From contig NZ_JAJDWC010000020.1 in the NCBI RefSeq assembly GCF_022825805.1, positions 1-64,000 on the forward strand: a stretch of DNA of 64,000 bases. The letters run 5' to 3'. The stretch is from Phaeobacter sp. (GTDB lineage Bacteria; Pseudomonadota; Alphaproteobacteria; Rhodobacterales; Rhodobacteraceae). The notes beneath the pieces are model-generated. The model was not told the origin of the DNA. It was given only the letters and a program-made list of their open reading frames with translations, and did no database searches. Each line of letters starts with the position of its first letter. Position 1 is the first letter of the stretch. Below are positions 37,519-46,600 of this stretch, piece by piece. The position numbers were made by a program, and so were the translations under genes.

Positions 37519-38334
37519 CTACAGGCGTTCGGCGTTTTGTTCGTCCTGACGCTGGCGCACCATTTGCCGTTTGGTGATCAAAGAGGCGGTGATAACGCCA
37601 ATCGTGACAATCGCGATCATGATGGTGGACAGCGCATTGATCTGCGGATCCACCCCAAGTCGCACAGCCGAGAATATCTTGATCGGCAGCGTGGTTGCTG
37701 ATGGTCCAGCAGTGAAGGACGCGAGCACCAGGTCATCCAGCGATAGGGTAAACGCCAAGAGCCAACCGGAAATGACCGCTGGCGCAATGATGGGCAGCGT
37801 CACCAACCGAAAGGCATCTGTCTGTGAACACCCTAGATCAAGCGCTGCTTCTTCCAGAGAGCGGTCAAAGGTGACCAGCCGGGAAGATACGACAACCGAC
37901 ACGTAGCACATGGCAAAGGTTGTGTGGGCCAGCACGATGGTCAACACACCGCGATCCAGCCCGATGCCGATGAACAACAGCAAAAGGGATAGGCCAGTGA
38001 TTACCTCTGGCATCACGAGCGGTGCATAGATCATCCCAGAAAACAGCGTGCGCCCCAGGAAACGTCCCCCCCGTACCATGACATAGGCGGCCATGGTGCC
38101 GATCACCGTCGCGATTGTGGAGGAGATCGCAGCAACCTTCAAAGTAACCCAGGCCGCTTTCAGGAAGGCTTCGTTATGGATCAGCTCTCCGTACCATTTG
38201 GTCGAAAACCCACCCCAAACGGTCACCAGTTTGCTTTCGTTGAAGCTGTAGATGACCAGGATGATCATCGGTATGTACAAGAAGGCAAAACCAAGCGTCA
38301 GGGAAACTGTGTTGAACCAGCTCAGTCTGGTCAT
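37519..38334 (-). CDS. potI: Polyamine-type ABC transporter permease
   Basis: 271 residues with about six membrane helices and the binding-protein-dependent permease EAA loop: EEAALDLGCSQTDAFRLVTLPIIAPAVISGWLLAFTLSLDDLVLASFT. Inner-membrane half of an importer for putrescine or similar compounds. Overlaps potH by four bases (ATGA). Last gene of the potFGHI-type operon on the minus strand. Confidence 0.93.
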   Translation of the reverse strand: MTRLSWFNTVSLTLGFAFLYIPMIILVIYSFNESKLVTVWGGFSTKWYGELIHNEAFLKAAWVTLKVAAISSTIATVIGTMAAYVMVRGGRFLGRTLFSGMIYAPLVMPEVITGLSLLLLFIGIGLDRGVLTIVLAHTTFAMCYVSVVVSSRLVTFDRSLEEAALDLGCSQTDAFRLVTLPIIAPAVISGWLLAFTLSLDDLVLASFTAGPSATTLPIKIFSAVRLGVDPQINALSTIMIAIVTIGVITASLITKRQMVRQRQDEQNAERL

Positions 38335-39212
38335 TGCTCTGCCTCCTGCTGTTTCTGCTGATTGCGCTGGAACAGCACAATGGGAACGATCAGGATCAGC
38401 AGCAAAACCACGGCAACTGCTGATGCCACCGGCCAGTCACGATTGGAGAAGAACTCCTCCCACAGGACTTTGCCGATCATCAGCGTATCAGATCCGCCCA
38501 ATAGCGATGGGATCACAAATTCACCAAGGGTTGGGATAAAGACCAGGAAGCACCCTGCGATGATCCCGGCGCGAGACAATGGAATTGTTACCAGCCAAAA
38601 TGCCTGTAGCCGTGAACAGCCGAGATCTTCCGCAGCCTCGATCAGGGCGCCATCCAACCGTTCGAGCGCCGCATAAATTGGCAGGATCATGAATGGCAGA
38701 TAGGTGTAAACGATGCCGATATAGACCGCTGTATTGGTGTTCAGGATAACGAACGGGCTGTCGATCAGACCCAATGTCATCAGGAATTGGTTCAACAATC
38801 CTTCGTTGGAGAGGATGCCCATCCACGCGTACACCCGGATCAGAAAAGATGTCCAGAATGGCAAGATAACGAGCATGATCAGGGTTGGACGCCACTCTTC
38901 CGGAGCGCGCGCCAGGCCGTAGGCCATCGGATAACCCAGCAAAAGCGTAAATGCTGTGGATACTGCAGCAATCTTGAGCGAGCTCAGATAGGCCTTCCAG
39001 TACAGATCATCTTCGGTCAACCAAACGAAGTTTTCAAAATCCAGCTGTGCCAGAAAGGCCCAGATCCCGCTGGCCCAGTCGAATTGGGGTATATACGGCG
39101 GGCGCGCAATTGCGGCATCTGACAGTGCGATTTTCAGGACGATGGCAAATGGCACCAGGAACAGTGCAAGCAGCCACAGATAGGGGATAGCGATCAGGAC
39201 AACGCGGCGCAT
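38331..39212 (-). CDS. potH: Polyamine-type ABC transporter permease
   Basis: 293 residues, about six membrane helices, EAA loop IEAAEDLGCSRLQAFWLVTIPLSRAGIIAGCFLVFIPTLGEFVIPSLLGG, typical of PotH/PotB. The periplasmic loop after helix 1 is of ordinary size, unlike the second system's permease. It starts on the last base of the ATPase gene (TGATG). Confidence 0.93.
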   Translation of the reverse strand: MRRVVLIAIPYLWLLALFLVPFAIVLKIALSDAAIARPPYIPQFDWASGIWAFLAQLDFENFVWLTEDDLYWKAYLSSLKIAAVSTAFTLLLGYPMAYGLARAPEEWRPTLIMLVILPFWTSFLIRVYAWMGILSNEGLLNQFLMTLGLIDSPFVILNTNTAVYIGIVYTYLPFMILPIYAALERLDGALIEAAEDLGCSRLQAFWLVTIPLSRAGIIAGCFLVFIPTLGEFVIPSLLGGSDTLMIGKVLWEEFFSNRDWPVASAVAVVLLLILIVPIVLFQRNQQKQQEAEQ

Positions 39213-40339
39213 CAGTCAGCCAGCAGAACGCCAGCCGTTGCTGTCCAGGACAGCCAGACCGGGTCTTCCCAAGTGAATGCGCGACGGGCGATGCGGCGGG
39301 TGTTGGCTGTCTGGGCCTTGATGACGGCGCCGGAGGGCAGCTCCACGTGATATGTCGATATGTTGCCAAGATAAGCGATGTCCAAGACCCGCCCCGGCAC
39401 GGCGTTGTCTGCGCCAGTGGGCTCTTCGGCTGAGATGGTTACTTTTTCCGGGCGAATGGCCAGATGGCAGGATTGTCCTTCTGAAAAAGACTGAGTGCTG
39501 GACACATTCAGCGGTGCCAACCCATCTTTCCAGGCCAGAGAGTATTGATCCTGACCCGACGGGGAAGCCGTGCCGTCAATGATGTTCACATCACCAATAA
39601 AGTCGGCCACATAAAGAGAGTTTGGATTTTCATAGATCCGGTCCGGTGTCGCAACCTGAACCAGTTTGCCATTGTCCATGACCGCCACGCGGGATGCCAC
39701 TGTCATCGCCTCTTCCTGATCGTGGGTCACAATCACAAAAGTGGTGCCGGTTTTTTCCTGAATGTCCATCAGCTCGAATTGCGTGTCTTGGCGCAGTTTC
39801 TTGTCCAGCGCTCCGAGAGGTTCATCCAGCAGCAAAAGTTTTGGTGCCTTGGCAAGCGATCGGGCCAGTGCGACGCGCTGTCGTTGCCCGCCGGAGATTT
39901 GATGCGGCTTGCGTCGTGCAAATTTCTCCAGTCGGGTTAGACGCAGCATTTCGTCCACCCGCTCCGCAATATCATGCTTCGGCCGATTTTCCCGCTTGAG
40001 ACCAAAGGCAATGTTTTCCCAAACGCTTAGATGAGGAAAAAGCGCGTAGGATTGAAACATCATGTTCACCAGCCGTTTGTTGGGCGGGACTGGTGCGATG
40101 TCTTGGCTGGATAGGTAGATCTTTCCTTCGGTTGGGGTTTCAAACCCTGCCAGCATCCTCATCATTGTGGTCTTGCCACAGCCAGAGGGCCCAAGCAGCG
40201 CGAAAAACTCCCGTTCGTAGATGTCGAGAGATAGGTCATCAATTGCAGTGAAGACGCCAAACCGTTTGGTTACATTCTGGAATTGGATCAGCGGCTTTGC
40301 TTCTGGATCATTCCAGGGTTCAAAAACAGGCACGGTCAT
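39212..40339 (-). CDS. potG: Polyamine-type ABC transporter ATP-binding protein
   Basis: 375 residues from ATG at 40339, which has GGGGAGG directly upstream; an ATG 21 bases earlier lacks one. Walker A GPSGCGKTT, signature ISGGQRQRVALARSLA, Walker B LLLLDEPLGALD, switch histidine VTHDQEEA, and a TOBE domain after residue 270. Energises import by the neighbouring permeases. The hairpin ahead of it likely reduces its expression relative to the binding protein. Confidence 0.94.
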   Translation of the reverse strand: MTVPVFEPWNDPEAKPLIQFQNVTKRFGVFTAIDDLSLDIYEREFFALLGPSGCGKTTMMRMLAGFETPTEGKIYLSSQDIAPVPPNKRLVNMMFQSYALFPHLSVWENIAFGLKRENRPKHDIAERVDEMLRLTRLEKFARRKPHQISGGQRQRVALARSLAKAPKLLLLDEPLGALDKKLRQDTQFELMDIQEKTGTTFVIVTHDQEEAMTVASRVAVMDNGKLVQVATPDRIYENPNSLYVADFIGDVNIIDGTASPSGQDQYSLAWKDGLAPLNVSSTQSFSEGQSCHLAIRPEKVTISAEEPTGADNAVPGRVLDIAYLGNISTYHVELPSGAVIKAQTANTRRIARRAFTWEDPVWLSWTATAGVLLAD

Positions 40340-40415
40340 GTTGGCCTCCCCGACAGTCACAGATTTTCATGCTGGAACAGACATGTCTGCTGCGGCACGC
40401 ATGTTATTTGTTGGA

Positions 40416-40440
40416 AGAGCCGCTGAATAACAGCGGCTCT
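40416..40440 (-). other. Hairpin between potF and potG
   Basis: Perfect ten-base stem AGAGCCGCTG / CAGCGGCTCT with a five-base loop, no T-run. It sits in the 120-base gap behind the binding-protein gene. Such hairpins commonly stabilise the upstream message and reduce downstream expression, fitting the need for many binding proteins per transporter. Confidence 0.6.
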
Positions 40441-40459
40441 GGTCGATACGGGCAAACAG

Positions 40460-41545
40460 TTATGTGCCGGATTTGACTTTGGTCCACATGCGCGTTGCCT
40501 TGCGCTGAACTTTCGGCGGGTAACCTTCTTTGATGTAGAGGTTTTCTACAGTTTCAGCGCTGGGGTAGATCGCTGGATCGCCGATAACGTCTTCTTCAAG
40601 GAACTCTTGCGACGCCTTGTTGCCGTTGGCGTAGTACACATAGTTTGAAGCCGCAGCCATGTTCTGGGCGTCCATGATGAAGTTCAAGAACTTATGAGCG
40701 CCTTCTGGGTTGGGCGCATCGACCGGGATCGCCATCTGGTCAAACCACATCAACGCCCCTTCTTTTGGCGCGTTGTATTCGATTTCGACACCGTTCTCAG
40801 CCTCTGCCGCGCGGTCGCGGGCCTGCAAAATGTCGCCAGACCAGCCAAACGCCACGCAGATATCGCCATTCGCCAGAGCATTGATATATTCGGAGCTGTG
40901 GAATTTGGTGACGTAGGGGCGGATGCCCATCAAAACAGGTTCTGCTTTGGCGACAACATCAGCGTCCATGCTGTTTGGATCTTCATTGATGTACTTCAGG
41001 GCAGCCGGGATCATTTCATCCGGTGCGTCCAGGAAATGCACGCCACATGAGGCCAGTTTTTCCATATTTGCTGGATTAAACACCAGATCCAACGAGTCGA
41101 TTGGCGCATCTTCGCCCAAGATCTCTTTGACCTTGGCGACGTTCACACCGATCCCGGTGGTGCCCCACATGTAGTTGACCGAATATTCGTTGCCGGGATC
41201 ATATAGCGCGGTGCGCTGTTCGATGGCGTCCCACATATTGCCAGAGTTGGTCAGCTTGCTCTGGTCCAGCTTCTGGAAGGCACCGGCCTGGATCTGCCGA
41301 GCCATGAAAGATCCCGTTGGCACCACAACATCATAGCCCGAACCGCCGGCCAGCATCTTGGTTTCCAGCAACTCGTTGCTGTCGAACACATCGTAAATCA
41401 GGTCAATGCCGGTTTCAGCTTCGAATTTGGCCAAAAGCTCTTCATCGATGTAATCGGACCAGTTATAAACCCGAACTTCTTCGGCGACAGCGGCCGCACT
41501 GCTGAGCGCCACGATGGCGGTCAATGTCATCGTCTTGAGTGTCAT
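40460..41545 (-). CDS. potF: Polyamine-type ABC periplasmic binding protein
   Basis: 361 residues from MTLKTMTLTAIVALSSAAAVAEEV; signal peptide 1-21. The mature protein begins EEVRVYNWSDYIDEELLAKFEAETGIDLIYDVFDSNELLETKMLAGGSGYDVVVPTG, the PotD/PotF pattern that binds putrescine or spermidine via acidic and tryptophan residues. Periplasmic partner of potGHI. Its promoter region is shared with a divergent GntR gene. Confidence 0.94.
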   Translation of the reverse strand: MTLKTMTLTAIVALSSAAAVAEEVRVYNWSDYIDEELLAKFEAETGIDLIYDVFDSNELLETKMLAGGSGYDVVVPTGSFMARQIQAGAFQKLDQSKLTNSGNMWDAIEQRTALYDPGNEYSVNYMWGTTGIGVNVAKVKEILGEDAPIDSLDLVFNPANMEKLASCGVHFLDAPDEMIPAALKYINEDPNSMDADVVAKAEPVLMGIRPYVTKFHSSEYINALANGDICVAFGWSGDILQARDRAAEAENGVEIEYNAPKEGALMWFDQMAIPVDAPNPEGAHKFLNFIMDAQNMAAASNYVYYANGNKASQEFLEEDVIGDPAIYPSAETVENLYIKEGYPPKVQRKATRMWTKVKSGT

Positions 41546-41589
41546 GAATGTCTCCCTGTGCGTGCCGGTTTCACCGACCGGCTGGTGAG

Positions 41590-41618
41590 ATTTGATCAAT
41601 TTTTGCCTCTTTGGGCAA
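41590..41618 (-). promoter_or_regulatory. Predicted potF promoter with TTTGATCA motif
   Basis: On the minus strand TTGCCC, 17 bases, TCAAAT. The motif TTTGATCA (41591-41598), part of the 8-bp palindrome TTGATCAA, covers the -10. The same motif occurs inside the promoter of the aminotransferase gene, suggesting a shared repressor. Confidence 0.5.
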
Positions 41619-41631
41619 CACTGTTTATGTT
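41603..41631 (+). promoter_or_regulatory. Predicted promoter of the GntR regulator
   Basis: TTGCCT, 17 bases, TATGTT, reading into the GntR gene. Its -35 and the potF -35 form an inverted repeat TTGCC-N6-GGCAA (41603-41618), so the two divergent promoters lie back to back. Confidence 0.5.
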
Positions 41632-41685
41632 TTCACCTGGAAAAACTTGGTGCAAGCTGCCCAAAAATTAGGAGGAAACCCCAAG

Positions 41686-42363
41686 GTGAATTCAAGCCAG
41701 TCAGATGCATCAAATGTGGCCACACCCGCTGCGAAACCACCGGCACATGAAACGGTCTATCAGACCATAAGGGGCCAGATTCTCTTCGGGGAGCTTGCCC
41801 CCGGGCAAGCGGTCACCATCCAGGGTCTAGTGGAGGCGCTGGGCGCAGGAATGACACCGGTCCGAGAGGCCATTCGTCGGTTGATTTCAGATGGTGCACT
41901 GATGTTTCAGGGCAACCGCCGCGTTTCAGTACCCGTCTTGGACAAGAACGATCTGGTGCAGCTGATTTACGCAAGAAAAACAATTGAATGCCAGCTGGCG
42001 CGTTTGGCTACTGAGCAAGTTCAACCGAGCGATATTTCGGCATTGGAGGCCATTGATACTGCCTTGGACCAGGCAATTTCCTCCGGGGATGTGGCTGGGT
42101 ATTTGGTGCAGAACTATCAGTTTCACACACGGCTGTATGAGCTGGCGAATGCCCCAATCCTGAGCGATCTGGCCGATCGCTTGTGGCTACAGTTTGGTCC
42201 ATCGCTTCGTGTCGTCTGTGGACGTCTCGGGACGCAGAGCTTTCCGGACCGCCACAAAGACATCCTGGAAGCGCTGCGCCGCAAGGATCCGGAACTGGCC
42301 GCTTTGGCGATGGAAAGGGACGTTGCACAAGGTATGGATCAGATCGCGCAGGGCTTGGAATAG
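41686..42363 (+). CDS. GntR family regulator, FCD type
   Basis: 225 residues from GTG at 41686, with GGAGG at 41671-41675; the frame extends further but would cross the promoter. Winged helix: TVYQTIRGQILFGELAPGQAVTIQGLVEALGAGMTPVREAIRRLISDGALMFQGNRRVSVP. The C-terminal FCD helical domain (YQFHTRLYELA; RHKDILEALRRKD) supplies the metal/ligand histidines seen in this group. Located between a polyamine importer and a polyamine-type aminotransferase, it probably senses a polyamine or amino acid and controls both. Confidence 0.92.
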   Translation: MNSSQSDASNVATPAAKPPAHETVYQTIRGQILFGELAPGQAVTIQGLVEALGAGMTPVREAIRRLISDGALMFQGNRRVSVPVLDKNDLVQLIYARKTIECQLARLATEQVQPSDISALEAIDTALDQAISSGDVAGYLVQNYQFHTRLYELANAPILSDLADRLWLQFGPSLRVVCGRLGTQSFPDRHKDILEALRRKDPELAALAMERDVAQGMDQIAQGLE

Positions 42364-42377
42364 ATCGACTGATTCGA

Positions 42378-42405
42378 TTGACACGCTCTAATTTGATCAT
42401 ATTCT
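42378..42405 (+). promoter_or_regulatory. Predicted aminotransferase promoter with TTTGATCA operator
   Basis: Perfect TTGACA at 42378-42383, 16 bases, TATTCT at 42400-42405. TTTGATCA (42392-42399) sits in the spacer, where a bound repressor would block polymerase. Matches the motif at 41591-41598. Confidence 0.6.
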
Positions 42406-42436
42406 TGGTCACATCTGTTTTTTTGGAGTCTGTCTG

Positions 42437-43831
42437 ATGACTGCGATCACGAACCATCTGCCAACGGCAGAATTGCAAGCCCTGGACGCTGCGCATCACA
42501 TGCACCCGTTCACCGCCAATGGTGAACTGGCAGAAAAAGGTGCGCGGGTCATCACCCGTGCCAATGGGGTGACGTTGACGGATAGCGAAGGCAATCAGAT
42601 CCTTGATGCGATGGCCGGGCTATGGTGTGTGAACATCGGCTACGGCCGTGCGGAGCTGGCAGATGTGGCAGCGCGGCAGATGCGGGAATTGCCGTACTAC
42701 AATACGTTTTTCCAAACCACGCATGCCCCAGTGATCGCCCTGGCCGCAAAGATTGCGGAACTTGCACCCGATGGGCTGAACCACGTCTTTTTTGCTGGCT
42801 CCGGCTCGGAGGCAAATGATACCAATATCCGGCTTGTCCGTCATTATTGGGCCGAAAAAGGCCAGCCCAGCAAATCGATCATCATAAGCCGCAAAAACGC
42901 CTATCACGGCTCATCCGTTGGCAGCGGCAGTCTTGGTGGTATGAGCGCGATGCACGAGCAGGGTGGGATGCCGATCCCCGATATTCACCACCTCAATCAG
43001 CCAAACTGGTGGGCTGAAGCGGGTGACATGTCGGAAGAGGCATTTGGACTGGCTCGGGCGCAAGAGTTGGAAGAGGCTATCTTGGAGCTGGGTGAAGACC
43101 GGGTCGCGGCCTTCATCGCAGAACCCGTCCAGGGCGCAGGCGGCGTTATTGTGCCACCTCATACTTATTGGCCTGAAATTCAGCGGATCTGCGATAAATA
43201 CAGCATCCTCCTGATCGCGGACGAGGTGATTTGCGGTTTCGGGCGGACGGGCAACTGGTTTGGCAGCCAAACCATGGGCATTTGTCCCGACATTATGACG
43301 ATCGCAAAAGGCCTCTCTTCGGGATATGCGCCAATTGGCGGCTCCATCGTGAGCGATGAGATTGCGGCTGTGATCGGCGCCGGTGAGTTCAACCATGGTT
43401 ACACCTATTCCGGCCATCCCGTTGCGGCAGCCGTGGCGCTGGAGAATTTGCGTATCCTGGAGGAAGAAGGTGTCTTGACCCATGTTCGCGAGGTTGCCGC
43501 GCCTTATCTGAAGGAGAAGTGGGAGTCGCTCCTGGATCATCCGCTGGTCGGAGAGGCCAAGATTGTTGGCATGATGGGATCTATTGCGCTGACACCGAAC
43601 AAAGCCACCCGCGCGGCGTTTGCGTCCGAAACCGGAACGGTTGGCTATATTTGCCGTGAACGGTGTTTTGCCAACAATCTGGTGATGCGGCATGTCGGCG
43701 ATCGGATGATTATCTCTCCGCCATTGATCATTACGCCGGACGAGATTGATACGCTGATCGCGCGGGCGCGCCAATCGTTGGACGAATGCTATGAGCTGCT
43801 GCAGCAAAAGGATCTCTTGCACAGCGCATAG
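42437..43831 (+). CDS. spuC: Class III aminotransferase, putrescine-pyruvate type
   Basis: 464 residues. PLP enzyme with FAGSGSEANDTNIRLVRHYW, IADEVICGFGRTGNWFG and the PLP lysine K291 in MTIAKGLSSGYAPIGG. The N-terminus HHMHPFTANGELAEKGARVITRANGVTLTDSEGNQILDAMAGLWCVNIGYGR is typical of SpuC and related omega-transaminases that use pyruvate as acceptor and polyamines, beta-alanine or taurine-like amines as donors. Polyamine transporters on both sides favour putrescine or spermidine catabolism. Substrate is inferred; taurine is an alternative. Confidence 0.9.
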   Translation: MTAITNHLPTAELQALDAAHHMHPFTANGELAEKGARVITRANGVTLTDSEGNQILDAMAGLWCVNIGYGRAELADVAARQMRELPYYNTFFQTTHAPVIALAAKIAELAPDGLNHVFFAGSGSEANDTNIRLVRHYWAEKGQPSKSIIISRKNAYHGSSVGSGSLGGMSAMHEQGGMPIPDIHHLNQPNWWAEAGDMSEEAFGLARAQELEEAILELGEDRVAAFIAEPVQGAGGVIVPPHTYWPEIQRICDKYSILLIADEVICGFGRTGNWFGSQTMGICPDIMTIAKGLSSGYAPIGGSIVSDEIAAVIGAGEFNHGYTYSGHPVAAAVALENLRILEEEGVLTHVREVAAPYLKEKWESLLDHPLVGEAKIVGMMGSIALTPNKATRAAFASETGTVGYICRERCFANNLVMRHVGDRMIISPPLIITPDEIDTLIARARQSLDECYELLQQKDLLHSA

Positions 43832-44192
43832 GTCCGCGCTGCTGCTGGCCGTGCTGATTGAGCGCGATAAACCGACTTCACGTTGACACCTATTGCAGCC
43901 GGGGGCCACGGGCCCTCGGCTTTGTCGTTTATTGGAAATTCCTGTTTCCGGTAACGGTTTGGTGAGCGAAAGGCGGCAAATGAGGGATTCGAATTCGATC
44001 AGAGAAATGACCGTCAAATAGGTCGTTTTATTTCGAAGAGAGGTCGCAATTCGTCCCGTTGCGCTATCTCATGTCCCTAAGGTTATTTTCATAGATGTGC
44101 TGGATGATCCGGTTGCACATCCCTAGGTGGGTGTGTTTACATCTAGACAGAAGTGCAGAGCCAATCTGCCGAACCAAATCAGGGAGCCTCCA
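43832..44192 (+). other. Long gene-free leader, 361 bases
   Basis: No gene is seen. It holds the aminotransferase terminator (43896-43930), then about 260 bases before the second ABC operon with a TCGAATTCGA palindrome at 43989-43998 and no promoter I could assign with confidence. Start of the next gene is TTG at 44193. Confidence 0.6.
43896..43930 (+). terminator. Rho-independent terminator after the aminotransferase
   Basis: AGCCGGGGGCC (43897-43907) pairs with GGCCCTCGGCT (43911-43921, one G-T wobble), three-base loop, then a T-rich tail. Strong. Confidence 0.85.
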
Positions 44193-45293
44193 TTGGCTGA
44201 TGCGTCACACACGAGCGCGTTCGTTGAATTCGAGCGCGTACAAAAGAGCTATGACGGCGAGAATCTTGTCGTCAAAGATCTTAACCTCACCATGCCTAAG
44301 GGTGAATTTCTGACAATGTTGGGCCCGTCCGGGTCGGGTAAAACCACCTGCCTGATGATGCTGGCGGGTTTTGAAACAGCGACACATGGCGATATCCGTC
44401 TGGGTGGTGTTTCAATCAACAACATTCCGCCGCACAAACGTGGCATCGGCATGGTGTTCCAGAACTATGCGCTGTTCCCGCACATGACCATTGCTGAAAA
44501 CCTCAGCTTCCCGCTGGAAGTCCGCAAACTGGGCAAGTCCGAGCGCGAAGAAAAGGTCAAGCGCGCGTTGGACATGGTTGAAATGGGGGCCTTTGGCGGT
44601 CGTCGTCCTGCACAGTTGTCCGGTGGACAGCAGCAGCGTGTGGCGCTGGCCCGTGCGCTGGTCTTTGAACCCGAGCTGGTTTTGATGGACGAACCGCTGG
44701 GCGCGTTGGACAAGCAGCTGCGGGAAAAAATGCAGTTTGAGATCACGCATCTTGCGCACCAGCTGGGAATTACCACTGTTTATGTGACCCACGATCAGAC
44801 CGAAGCGCTCACCATGTCGGACCGTGTTGCCGTGTTTGATGATGGGCGAATCCAGCAACTGGCGCCGCCAGACCAGCTGTATGAAGAGCCAACCAACAGT
44901 TTCGTGGCGCAGTTCATCGGCGAGAACAACACCCTCGAAGGGGTGGTCAAGGAAATCAACAACGGCATTGCACTGGTTCAGCTCGACGATGGTGAGTTGA
45001 TTGATTGTAAGCCGATCAACGTCTCCAAGCCCGGAGAGCGCACCCGCGTTTCGATCCGCCCTGAGCGTGTCGAATACAACAAAGATCGGATGAGAGAGGG
45101 CGCCCACACTCTGAAAGCAGAGGTGCTGGAGTTCATCTACATGGGCGATATCTTCCGGACACGTCTGCGTGTTGCGGGCAACGATGAGTTCATCATCAAG
45201 ACCCGTAACGCCCCCGATCAGACCCGCCTGCAGCCGGGCCAGCAGATTGAAATCGGCTGGTTGCCCGAAGACTGCCGGGCGCTGGATGCCTGA
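44193..45293 (+). CDS. potA: Second polyamine-type ABC transporter ATP-binding protein
   Basis: 366 residues with TTG start at 44193, GGGAG at 44182-44186. Walker A GPSGSGKTT, signature LSGGQQQRVALARALV, Walker B LVLMDEPLGALDK, switch VTHDQTEA, and a TOBE domain. Related to PotA, with a different sequence from the first system's ATPase, so it is a separate importer. Next gene is its binding protein after 99 bases. Confidence 0.93.
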   Translation: MADASHTSAFVEFERVQKSYDGENLVVKDLNLTMPKGEFLTMLGPSGSGKTTCLMMLAGFETATHGDIRLGGVSINNIPPHKRGIGMVFQNYALFPHMTIAENLSFPLEVRKLGKSEREEKVKRALDMVEMGAFGGRRPAQLSGGQQQRVALARALVFEPELVLMDEPLGALDKQLREKMQFEITHLAHQLGITTVYVTHDQTEALTMSDRVAVFDDGRIQQLAPPDQLYEEPTNSFVAQFIGENNTLEGVVKEINNGIALVQLDDGELIDCKPINVSKPGERTRVSIRPERVEYNKDRMREGAHTLKAEVLEFIYMGDIFRTRLRVAGNDEFIIKTRNAPDQTRLQPGQQIEIGWLPEDCRALDA

Positions 45294-45392
45294 GAGCTCA
45301 CGCTCTCGGCCAGCCGCAGCTCAACCATCGGCACGAAATGACTGATGGACAATGACTTTAGAACGACAAACGCAACAAGGAGTAGAGTGTCG

Positions 45393-46499
45393 ATGAAACT
45401 CACCAAAATGACTGCCCTGGCAGCGACCACAGCGCTTTGTGCGCCGATGGCGATGGCTTCCGATATGGCAAATGAAATGACAATCGTGTCCTGGGGTGGT
45501 GCGTATCAAGAGAGCCAGCTGAAGGCCTATGTTGAGCCCTACCTGGAAATGCACCCTGATCTGAAAGTGATCTGGGACGAAAGCTCCGCTGAAGCGACCG
45601 CCAAAATGCGTGCGATGACCGAAGCGGGCAACGTCACCTGGGATCTGGTTGACGCCGTTGCCTCCGACGCGATGCGCATGTGTGACGAAGGTCTGATCGC
45701 AGAAATCGACCATGACGCTGTTCTGGCGGCTGCACCCGATGGCACCTCCGCAAGCGACGACTTCGGTGACCTGCTGGTCAGCGACTGCTTCGTGCCGCAG
45801 ATCGTGTATTCGACCACATTCGGCTATCGCATGGATCTGGTTGGCGACACCGCGCCAAGCTCGATCTGCGACGTGTTCGATCTGGCTGCATACCCAGGTA
45901 AGCGCGCGCTGCAGAAGCGTCCGATCGACAACATGGAATGGGCGCTGTACTGCGATGGCGTGGCCAAAGACGAGATCTATGACGTCCTCGGCACCGACGA
46001 AGGCGTAGACCGCGCACTGGCCAAACTGGACTCCATCAAAGACCAGGTGGTCTGGTGGACCGCGGGCGCAGAAACTCCACAGCTGTTGGCTGACGGCGAA
46101 GTTGTGATGGGTTCCACCTTCAACGGTCGTCTGTTCTCTGCAATTGCAGAGCAGAACCAGCCCATCGACATGCTTTGGGACATGCAGTCCTTCGACCTCG
46201 ACGGTTGGGTTGTTCCCGCTGATCTGCCGGAAGACCGCAAAGCGCGTGTCATGGACTTCCTGAAGTTCGCAACCGACACCCAGCGTCTGGCGGATCAGGC
46301 GAAGTTCATCTCCTACGGGCCGGCTCGTGCGTCCTCCGCACCGCTGGTTGGTCAGCACGCCATTCTGGGCATCGACATGGCGCCACATATGCCAACCGAC
46401 CCAGCAAACGCTGGCAACGTACACGTCTACGACTACGAATGGTGGGCAGACAACCGCGATGATCTGGATGCGAAATTCCAGGCATGGCTGGCCAAATAA
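45393..46499 (+). CDS. Periplasmic binding protein of the second importer
   Basis: 368 residues from ATG at 45393, AAGGAG at 45377-45382. Signal peptide 1-22 (ends AMAS). The mature part, MTIVSWGGAYQESQLKAYVEPYLEMHPDLKVIWDES, and VDAVASDAMRMCDEGLIAEID follow the extracellular solute-binding family 1/PotD-like pattern. The SWGGAYQ start is common for proteins that bind spermidine/putrescine, or other amines and sugar acids, so specificity is uncertain. Paired cysteines could form disulfides. Two permease genes follow. Confidence 0.9.
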   Translation: MKLTKMTALAATTALCAPMAMASDMANEMTIVSWGGAYQESQLKAYVEPYLEMHPDLKVIWDESSAEATAKMRAMTEAGNVTWDLVDAVASDAMRMCDEGLIAEIDHDAVLAAAPDGTSASDDFGDLLVSDCFVPQIVYSTTFGYRMDLVGDTAPSSICDVFDLAAYPGKRALQKRPIDNMEWALYCDGVAKDEIYDVLGTDEGVDRALAKLDSIKDQVVWWTAGAETPQLLADGEVVMGSTFNGRLFSAIAEQNQPIDMLWDMQSFDLDGWVVPADLPEDRKARVMDFLKFATDTQRLADQAKFISYGPARASSAPLVGQHAILGIDMAPHMPTDPANAGNVHVYDYEWWADNRDDLDAKFQAWLAK

Positions 46500-46528
46500 T
46501 CTGTCTTTGATCTGACAGATCGACGGAC

Positions 46529-46593
46529 GGGAGAGGGCTGCCAAGCGCAAGCTGCGGCCCTCTCTCCACCAACAAAAATATTCCGACGGGGGC
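46529..46593 (+). repeat. Hairpin and repeat-like element between binding protein and permease
   Basis: GAGAGGGC (46531-46538) pairs with GCCCTCTC (46557-46564), extended by wobble, then an AAAAATATTCC block and a G-run. Read on the minus strand, this tail resembles the element at 53109-53175 (C-run, GGA-TATTTTT, G). Two diverged copies of a dispersed intergenic repeat are possible. Position suits read-through limitation. Confidence 0.4.
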
Positions 46594-46600
46594 TCCTGAC

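Noticed and set aside
45321-46550. 409-residue minus-strand frame over the second binding protein gene
   Set aside because: Shadow of a well supported gene; His/Cys-rich antisense composition.
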